Shown here: positions 6,576 to 11,040 of the stretch, one piece after another
Layout of the letters: every line of letters begins with the position of its first letter
Position numbering within the stretch: position 1 is the stretch's first letter
Assembly: GCA_016935885.1 (NCBI GenBank)
Contig: JAFGQA010000498.1
Location: forward strand, 1 to 11,040
Length of the DNA: 11,040 bases
DNA from: Phycisphaerae bacterium
GTDB lineage: Bacteria; Planctomycetota; Phycisphaerae; UBA1845; UTPLA1
Direction of reading: 5' to 3'
Program-made: the position numbers and the translations under genes
The notes under the pieces: model-generated
Databases searched by the model: none
Told to the model about the DNA's origin: nothing
What the model saw: the letters and a program-made list of their open reading frames with translations, nothing else

Positions 6576-6629
6576 GACGTTCATGGCTTGCGTCACACAT
6601 TCGCCATGCTCCTGAGCCGCGCCGGCGCA
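6576..6629 (+). pseudogene. Tyrosine recombinase (integrase) relic, catalytic HxxR box
   Basis: The frame at 6576 encodes DVHGLRHTFAMLLSRAGA. This matches the conserved box II of phage-type integrases (H-x-L-R-H-T-F-A-x-x-L-x-x-x-G), which holds the catalytic His and Arg (here His 6582-6584, Arg 6591-6593). Only about 18 residues are recognisable. Upstream the usual Arg and Lys boxes are absent, and downstream the frame runs straight into the truncated miniature element at about 6629, so the catalytic Tyr is lost. It is a dead fragment. A chance match cannot be fully excluded, but the run of conserved positions is long. Confidence 0.5.
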
Positions 6630-6839
6630 CGACCACGGACGGCTTGTCCGCCCGTGCGGTCCCTCTGATGGGCGCACGGGGCAAACACACTGGCAGGCAA
6701 GTTGCCATTGGCACACGCCTACAGCACTTCACGGTTGGCTGCACCTGTGGCACCGCCGTCTCGGCGGTGGATTCACGGGCTTTGGCGCCCGTGCCAGAAT
6801 CGCAGGCAAGCGTGAACTGCTCGAAACTGTCACGGACCC
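6629..6839 (+). repeat. Decayed miniature element (copy C) with hairpin cassette insertion
   Basis: Bases from about 6629 to 6738 match the middle and right part of the 142-bp element (GTCCGCCCGTGCGG, TCTGATGGGCGCA, CACTGGCAGGCAAGTTGCCA) but lack its left end; a corrupted right end, CTTCACGGTTGG, lies near 6728-6738. A second, intact right end, GTCACGGACCC, closes the block at 6829-6839. Between them sit two hairpins, CACCGCCG/CGGCGGTG (6751-6769) and CACGGGC-TTTGGC-GCCCGTG (6774-6793). The structure suggests nested insertions or a fusion of two element ends. No target duplication is seen. Confidence 0.65.
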
Positions 6840-6847
6840 CATGAAAG

Positions 6848-6882
6848 GGGGCGCTTCCGACTTTGGATGTCGGAAGCGCCCC
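6848..6882 (-). terminator. Strong terminator hairpin of the subtilase gene
   Basis: GGGGCGCTTCCGAC (6848-6861) and GTCGGAAGCGCCCC (6869-6882) form a perfect 14-bp stem with a 7-base loop, 30 bases after the subtilase stop codon. Read on the minus strand the stem is followed by CTTTCAT, a weak T-tract. Its symmetry would let it serve both strands, blocking transcription from the debris region as well. Confidence 0.8.
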
Positions 6883-6912
6883 GGGTTCATCGGCCCGCCA
6901 AGTGCGGCGAAG

Positions 6913-9564
6913 TTAACGGGTTCGGCGGCGGCCGATCGTGCGGAAGCCGACCACCCCGGCGACCACGCCCACCATCGGCAGCGGCGCACAGGGCCCGCAG
7001 GGCGGACACTGGTACGGTTCCACACTCACGTTAAGACCGTAGCTGCTGGTCTTGCCTTCCTCGTAGGGCATGACGAGCAGATAGAGGTCGTCGGGCTCGA
7101 CGAGGATCTCGATGCGCTCGTGTGAGTCGAAATTCTCCGAGATGGCCAGCGCGTTCTGATTCGAGTCCGCGAGACCGAGATCGAGGTCGCCATCGGGGCC
7201 GTCGACCGTGATCGTCAGGATGCTGGGCTCGCTGACGCGGATGCGGAACCAGTCCTGGTCCATGCCCTGCAACTGATGGCTGCCGGGCTGGACGAACGCG
7301 GCTTGTTGGGCTGTGTCGTTTTCCTCGTACTGGTCGTCACCACCCGGCGGCGTAGGCGAAGGCGTGGGCGTGGGCGTAGGCGTGGGCGTAGGCGAAGGCG
7401 TGGGGGTAGGCGTCGGCGTCGGGTTGCCTGCCAGGCTGACGTTCATCGTGTAGCTGCAAGTCTGGCCGTTGATCGGGACCACCAGGATGAAGTAATCGCC
7501 CGGCTGCACGGCGGCGGTGACGGTCTCGTTCGAGTCGGGACCTTCCGAAAGACCCAGCGCCTGGGGCTCGGCATCGGTGGTGAACACACCGAGGTCCAGG
7601 TTGCCCGCATTGCCCTGCGTCTGGACGGTCAGCGTGGTGGAGGCCGTCACATTGAGGAGGAAGATGTCCGCGTCGAGGCCTTCCAACTGGTAGGTTCCAG
7701 GCTGGATACGTGCCGCTTGCTGACCGCTGTCGTTCTCCTCGTACTGGTCGTCACCGCCCGGCGGCGTAGGCGAAGGTGACGGCGTCGGGTTGCCTGCCAG
7801 GCTGACGTTCATCGTGTAGCTGGCGGTTTGGCCGTTGATCGGCACGACCACGACGAAGTAATCACCCGGCTGCACGGGGCTCGCGACGGTCTCATTTGAG
7901 TCGGGACCTTCCGAGGTACCCAGCGCCTGGGGTTCGGCGTCGGTGGTGAACACGCCGAGGTCCAGGTTTCCCGCATTGCCCTGCGTCTGGACAGTCAGCG
8001 TGGTGGAAGCCGTGACGTTGAGGAGGAAGATGTCCGCGTCGAGGCCTTCCAACTGGTAGGTTCCAGGCTGGATACGTGCCGCTTGCTGTCCGCTGTCGTT
8101 CTCTTCATACTGGTCGTCACCCCCCGGTGGCGTGGGCGAAGGTGCGGGCGTCGGGTTCGTCGATAGGGCCAGGTAGGCGTTGATGCGGCCGTAACCGGTC
8201 TGGGCATCCCAGCCCTGTTGACCGAGATCATCGGTCGTTGCGGCCAGGCGGCCGCGGGCCGTCTGGGCGTCCATGCCGGGGTTGGCCGAGCGGATCAGGG
8301 CGACCACGCCAGCCGCGTAGGGCGAGGCCATGGACGTGCCATCCGAGAAATCGTAGCCGGACTCGGTCACGGTGCTCAGGATCTGCACGCCTGGAGCCAC
8401 GACTTCGAGCGCGTCGCCCCAGTTGCTGAACTCGGCGAGTTGGTCATAGGCGTCGGTGGCACCCACCGAGATCACGGCATCGTAGGCGGCGGGATAGTTG
8501 ACCTGCCCCCGGCCGTCGTTGCCCGCGGCGGCGACGAGAACCACGTCATTCGCCAGGGCGTTTGCGCAGGTGTCGGCGTAGGCCTGGCTGTAAGGTGCTC
8601 CACCGAGGCTCATGTTGATGACCTTCGCGCCGTTCTGGACGGCATAGTCGATGGCTCGCATCGTATCCGAATTGCTGATCCCGTCGGCACCCAGGACCTG
8701 CAACGGCATGATCCTCACGTCCGCCGTACCGGCCACGCCGAGGTTGTTATCCGCCACGGCAGCGATGATGCCGGCCACGTGCGTGCCGTGCCAATGCGTA
8801 GGACCGGGGTTGTTGTTCTCTGCGGTGAAGTTCCAACCGTAGACGTCGTCCACGAAGCCGTTGCCATCGTCATCAACGCCGTTGAACTCCTCGTTCGGGT
8901 TCCGCCACATTTGCTCGGCGAGGTCCGGATGGTCCAGTTGCACGCCGCTGTCGATGACCGCCACGACCAGGGACGGATCACCACGGTGCAGATCCCATGC
9001 TTCGTAGGCGCGGATCCTCTCCAAGGCGTACTGCTGGTCGGAGCCCGGATCTGAGCTGCCGTTGGTATACAACCGGGCGGACGACACCGGCGGCGGCGGC
9101 GGCGCCAAGTAATCGGGCTCCACAAGGAGGACATCCTGCTCGTAGGACAACTCGGTCAAGGCCTGCTCAACGGAGAATCCCTCTGTGAGTTCGGCGATGA
9201 ACCACCGCGGACGCGTGCCGAGGGCGTGGGCCTTCATCTCTGAGCCGACGGGCGAAAGACTCACCAGGCGTTCGACGCCGGGTAAACCCATGCTGCTGTC
9301 CGCCGCAAGCGTGGAGTGAGCGCATTGGATCTTCACCAGGACGCGGCCAGCGGCGTGGGGCCCGGCGACTGCGTCCCACGGGGAGTCTTCGTGCATCTCG
9401 CGGTTGTGAAGGACGTCCCACGGTGAGTCGTGCTGGGCCTGTGCCGTTCTGGTGAATCCGAGCAACACCAGGGCCATCCCCAGCACGAACAGGCCGGACC
9501 ACGTCCACATGCCTGCCCGACAGATCGAAGAACAACTCGGTTCGTTTTGGCTTCTCATAGTCAT
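6913..9564 (-). CDS. Secreted subtilisin-like serine protease with three PPC domains
   Basis: Encodes 883 residues from ATG at 9564, preceded by AAGGAG (9572-9577) with 7 bases spacing; ATG 9558 is a less favoured alternative. Signal peptide about residues 1-43 (ending AQA before QHD). A propeptide-like region follows to about 165, including a Pro run. The S8 domain spans about 170-468 with the full catalytic set: Asp205 in VIDSGV, His259 in HGTHVAG, Asn349 in AAAGND (oxyanion hole), Ser411 in GTSMASP. A DDDGNGFVDD stretch (231-240) may bind calcium. Three bacterial pre-peptidase C-terminal (PPC) domains follow, each beginning GGDDQYEEND, at about 481-590, 603-712 and 741-850, joined by Pro/Thr/Ser linkers. 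The first two are nearly identical. The tail CPPCGPC, a short hydrophobic stretch and GRRRTR ends the protein. It probably degrades extracellular or surface protein. Confidence 0.92.
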   Translation of the reverse strand: MTMRSQNEPSCSSICRAGMWTWSGLFVLGMALVLLGFTRTAQAQHDSPWDVLHNREMHEDSPWDAVAGPHAAGRVLVKIQCAHSTLAADSSMGLPGVERLVSLSPVGSEMKAHALGTRPRWFIAELTEGFSVEQALTELSYEQDVLLVEPDYLAPPPPPVSSARLYTNGSSDPGSDQQYALERIRAYEAWDLHRGDPSLVVAVIDSGVQLDHPDLAEQMWRNPNEEFNGVDDDGNGFVDDVYGWNFTAENNNPGPTHWHGTHVAGIIAAVADNNLGVAGTADVRIMPLQVLGADGISNSDTMRAIDYAVQNGAKVINMSLGGAPYSQAYADTCANALANDVVLVAAAGNDGRGQVNYPAAYDAVISVGATDAYDQLAEFSNWGDALEVVAPGVQILSTVTESGYDFSDGTSMASPYAAGVVALIRSANPGMDAQTARGRLAATTDDLGQQGWDAQTGYGRINAYLALSTNPTPAPSPTPPGGDDQYEENDSGQQAARIQPGTYQLEGLDADIFLLNVTASTTLTVQTQGNAGNLDLGVFTTDAEPQALGTSEGPDSNETVASPVQPGDYFVVVVPINGQTASYTMNVSLAGNPTPSPSPTPPGGDDQYEENDSGQQAARIQPGTYQLEGLDADIFLLNVTASTTLTVQTQGNAGNLDLGVFTTDAEPQALGLSEGPDSNETVTAAVQPGDYFILVVPINGQTCSYTMNVSLAGNPTPTPTPTPSPTPTPTPTPTPSPTPPGGDDQYEENDTAQQAAFVQPGSHQLQGMDQDWFRIRVSEPSILTITVDGPDGDLDLGLADSNQNALAISENFDSHERIEILVEPDDLYLLVMPYEEGKTSSYGLNVSVEPYQCPPCGPCAPLPMVGVVAGVVGFRTIGRRRTR
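6916..7008 (-). other. C-terminal tail resembling a tripartite sorting signal
   Basis: The last 31 residues (853-883) of the subtilase comprise CPPCGPC (Cys853, Cys856, Cys859), a short hydrophobic run (about 862-874, LPMVGVVAGVVGF) and the basic end GRRRTR. Motif, hydrophobic helix and Arg cluster is the general plan of PEP-CTERM and similar C-terminal sorting signals, but the Cys motif is not one I can assign to a named class. The hydrophobic run is short for a membrane span. Confidence 0.45.
7345..7425 (-). repeat. Hexanucleotide repeats encoding the Pro-Thr linker
   Basis: Imperfect repeats of GGCGTG/GGCGTA/GGCGAA units (plus strand) encode alternating Pro-Thr and Pro-Ser, residues 714-740 of the subtilase. 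This third linker is about 16 residues longer than the other two, consistent with slippage growth of the repeat. Confidence 0.8.
7426..8157 (-). repeat. Tandem 366-bp duplication encoding PPC domains 1 and 2
   Basis: Two adjacent 366-bp units, 7792-8157 (residues 470-591) and 7426-7791 (residues 592-713), each encode a linker plus one PPC domain. By hand count they differ at 8 of 122 residues, and long DNA stretches are the same or nearly so. The third PPC domain (7015-7344) is much more divergent. The pattern points to a recent in-frame duplication or gene conversion. Confidence 0.9.
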
Positions 9565-9797
9565 CGTGCTTCTCCTTGGTTTGTAGCTGCCGTTGTTTTG
9601 CCTCGTTTGCCCGTTGGCAACGTCACTACGGGGGATACCCGGACCGGCGGAGCCTTTGACGCGATGCCCGGTTTTTCTTGCGGGACGACGGAGAGCACTA
9701 TCGAGATGAAGGGCGGTCGGAATGGCTGACCGCCAGGTATGGCGTCACGACCTTCAATCACGTGGGGTATCGCGTACGCGGCGCAACGGCGGGGACA
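9565..9797 (-). other. Leader/upstream region of the subtilase gene
   Basis: About 230 bases between the subtilase start and the target duplication of element copy B. Read on the minus strand it contains GCGTCAAAGGCTCCGCCGG (within about 9640-9664) and a small hairpin TTGCC-AACG-GGCAA (about 9606-9620). The first recalls, only in part, the ACGCAAAGCC core of cyclic-di-GMP-I riboswitches. I cannot fold it into that shape and do not assign it. No gene is supported here. Confidence 0.25.
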
Positions 9798-9806
9798 GTG
9801 GACCGA
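9798..9806 (+). repeat. Left 9-bp target duplication of element copy B
   Basis: GTGGACCGA abuts the element start at 9807 and recurs at 9948-9956. Confidence 0.9.
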
Positions 9807-9947
9807 GGGTCCGTGAGAGCCTGGGCGGGTGCCACTGGCAGCTTGCCTGCCAGTGCGTATGCCCCCGCGCCCACCAGAGAGACCGCACGGGCGGACATGC
9901 CGCCCGTGGCACCCAGAATCGGATGCCGCCGGAAGTGTCACGGACCC
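9807..9947 (-). mobile_element. Miniature inverted-repeat transposable element, copy B (complete)
   Basis: 141 bp, the reverse complement of copy A at about 90% identity by hand alignment (roughly ten substitutions and two small gaps). Ends GGGTCCGTGA (9807-9816) and TCACGGACCC (9938-9947); one base beyond this has changed in the end at 9817. A perfect 9-bp duplication, GTGGACCGA, flanks it. Two perfect 9-bp stem-loops lie inside: CACTGGCAG (9833-9841), loop CTTGC, CTGCCAGTG (9847-9855); and CACGGGCGG (9886-9894), loop ACATG, CCGCCCGTG (9900-9908). It lies in the divergent gap between the subtilase and the sigma factor genes. Frames across it produce arginine- and proline-rich nonsense, not a real protein. 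Confidence 0.92.
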
Positions 9948-9956
9948 GTGGACCGA
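9948..9956 (+). repeat. Right 9-bp target duplication of element copy B
   Basis: GTGGACCGA, identical to 9798-9806, directly after the element's right end. Confidence 0.9.
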
Positions 9957-9992
9957 GGCCCCGAAGGGCATTCAGCATCTTCCGAGGCACAG

Positions 9993-10032
9993 TCTTCTCG
10001 GTTCTGGGGCACTATCTTTTCGGTTGCGGGGC
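9993..10032 (+). promoter_or_regulatory. Two 18-bp direct repeats upstream of the sigma factor gene
   Basis: TCTTCTCGGTTCTGGGGC (9993-10010) and TCTTTTCGGTTGCGGGGC (10015-10032) match at 15 of 18 bases with a 22-base period, about two helical turns. A weaker third start, TCTTCCGAGGCAC, is at 9978-9990. The spacing would suit side-by-side protein binding. The gene start is about 140 bases downstream. Function is inferred from position only. Confidence 0.35.
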
Positions 10033-10173
10033 GAGGCTTGAACATGCGGAACGCGAAGGCTACGCCCCGGCCAGCAGGCGGCCCGCGCGAACAGGACCGA
10101 ATCCCACGCAACAGGGCGATGCCAGAAGACCAGGAGACCGTTATGATGGTTTTTGGTGGGAGGCCACCCGGCT

Positions 10174-10749
10174 GTGTACACGACACGTGGAAGTCTTCTG
10201 GTGCGGATCAAGGACCGCCGGGACCAGGCGGCGTGGCGGGAGTTCGACGCGATCTACCGGCCGATGCTCTATCGGTTCGCCACCGCCCGAGGTCTCGATC
10301 ACGCCCGGGCGGAAGACGTGGTCCAGCAGTGCATGGTGGTCATCAACCACCATATCAACAGCTTCGACTACGATCCGGAGAAGGGGCGTTTCAAGGGCTG
10401 GCTGCGCATCATGGTCAACAATCGGATCCGCAACCTGATCCGGGACCGGCACGACCAGGTGGCGGAGTCGAAGGACTTCAAGCGGGACCAGCGGCGCGAG
10501 CAGTCGCCCGAGGAGATCTTCGACAAGCTGTGGATGGAGGAGCACCTCGACTATTGTCTCCGGCTCGTCCGCTGCGAGGTCAAGGAGTCGACGTTCAAGG
10601 CCTTTCAGCTCCATGTCATCGAAGAACGGCCAGTCGAGGAAGTCGGCAAGGAGCTGAACATGACGACCAACCAAGTCTACCGGATCAAGTGGCGGGTGAC
10701 CCAGAAACTCAGTGAGAAGATGAAGGAGTTGCTGGAAGGGTCAGACTGA
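10174..10749 (+). CDS. ECF-type RNA polymerase sigma-70 factor (planctomycete type)
   Basis: Encodes 191 residues. GTG 10174 is chosen because GGGAGG (10158-10163) lies 10 bases upstream and the protein then begins VYTTRGSLLVRIKDRRDQAAW, the usual opening of planctomycete ECF sigma factors; a TTG at 10153 is the alternative. Region 2 is at about residues 23-92: FDAIYRPMLYRFATARGL, AEDVVQQCM, then FDYDPEKGRFKGWLRIMVNNRIRNLIR, which binds core polymerase and the -10 element. Region 4 is at about 125-185, with the helix-turn-helix RPVEEVGKELNMTTNQVYRIKWRV that reads the -35. There is no region 3. No anti-sigma gene or protein kinase follows within the 290 bases left. Its target promoters are unknown. 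Confidence 0.88.
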   Translation: MYTTRGSLLVRIKDRRDQAAWREFDAIYRPMLYRFATARGLDHARAEDVVQQCMVVINHHINSFDYDPEKGRFKGWLRIMVNNRIRNLIRDRHDQVAESKDFKRDQRREQSPEEIFDKLWMEEHLDYCLRLVRCEVKESTFKAFQLHVIEERPVEEVGKELNMTTNQVYRIKWRVTQKLSEKMKELLEGSD

Positions 10750-11040
10750 CTCCGAAGGCCTGCACGGGCCGGCGCCTGAGCGAGGTGACGCGGGTCGAAG
10801 CCTGTAGGGTGCGTCGTGACGCACCTTTCGCATCCGCCGACGCGTCCCCCGATGTTCGTGCGGCAAGCCGCACCCTACGTGCTGGTCTCCGCGGTACTGT
10901 GCGGCTGGCGGGCCATCCTAGAGCAGTGTAAGCTTGAGATTGCCTATGCCGGCCGACGCCGATCCGAACAGCGACCGTGAGGGAGCGGTCAGCCTTCACC
11001 CTTGAGGAACGTCGGCAGACTGGTCATCCCCGTCGGCCAC
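10750..11040. other. Region after the sigma factor gene, no gene supported
   Basis: About 290 bases to the window edge. Apart from the palindromic repeat at 10804-10878, no convincing reading frame or ribosome-binding site is seen. An ATG near 10946 opens only a frame of about 19 codons. A gene starting beyond the edge is possible. Confidence 0.5.
10804..10878. repeat. 75-bp palindromic repeat with GTAGGGTGCG ends
   Basis: GTAGGGTGCG (10804-10813) and CGCACCCTAC (10869-10878) are perfect 10-bp inverted repeats. The inner flank holds the palindrome TGCGTCGTGACGCA (10810-10823). Short repeats with GTAGGGTGCG...CGCACCCTAC ends are common between genes in many bacteria. No target duplication is evident. 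Confidence 0.6.

Noticed and set aside
7345..7425. Hexanucleotide repeats as iterons or a CRISPR-like array
   Set aside because: They are in frame and encode a Pro-Thr linker of the subtilase. There are no spacers.
9600..9690. Firm assignment as a cyclic-di-GMP-I riboswitch
   Set aside because: Only a partial core resemblance is seen. The GAAA-capped arm and the closing helix could not be found.
9678..10715. A 345-codon open frame on the plus strand
   Set aside because: It runs across miniature element copy B and then through the sigma factor gene in the wrong frame. Its product is Gly/Pro/Arg-rich without any domain.
10946..11040. Start of a protein kinase gene after the sigma factor, as often seen in planctomycetes
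   Set aside because: The ATG frame here stops after about 19 codons, and no kinase or zinc-ribbon N-terminal sequence is visible.

Overview
This 11-kb, GC-rich window most likely comes from a planctomycete (Planctomycetota; the class cannot be fixed from sequence alone). The indications are an ECF sigma factor of the planctomycete type, a long PpiD/SurA-like protein with an N-terminal membrane anchor, a secreted subtilase with PPC domains and a Cys/hydrophobic/Arg tail, and many small palindromic repeats between genes.

Layout, left to right. At the left edge is the last piece of what may be an IS transposase, followed by a truncated repeat. Then come a secreted C45-type N-terminal-nucleophile hydrolase (+), a hairpin-rich convergent gap, a double-ACT-domain protein (-), a long divergent gap, an AmmeMemoRadiSam radical SAM enzyme (+), a complete miniature transposable element, a membrane-anchored PpiD/SurA-like chaperone (+), a roughly 600-bp stretch of genetic debris (integrase relic, decayed miniature element, hairpin cassette), a large secreted subtilase (-), a second complete miniature element, and a short ECF sigma-70 factor (+). 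The last 290 bases hold only a small palindromic repeat.

The strongest observation is a non-autonomous transposable element of 141-142 bp. There are two full copies, at 3886-4027 and 9807-9947, in opposite orientation and about 90% identical. Each is bounded by GGGTCCGTGA/TCACGGACCC-type inverted repeats, and each is flanked by its own perfect 9-bp direct repeat: GACGCTCAC at 3877-3885 and 4028-4036, and GTGGACCGA at 9798-9806 and 9948-9956. Two truncated or decayed relatives lie at 95-139 and about 6629-6839. Each full copy folds into two internal stem-loops and encodes nothing, so it must be moved by a transposase encoded elsewhere.

The genes do not form one pathway. Three of the six main products are exported or membrane-bound (hydrolase, PpiD-like protein, subtilase), and the sigma factor could control an envelope or extracellular function, but nothing in the sequence links them directly. 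All functional calls rest on motif recognition by eye; no database search was run.
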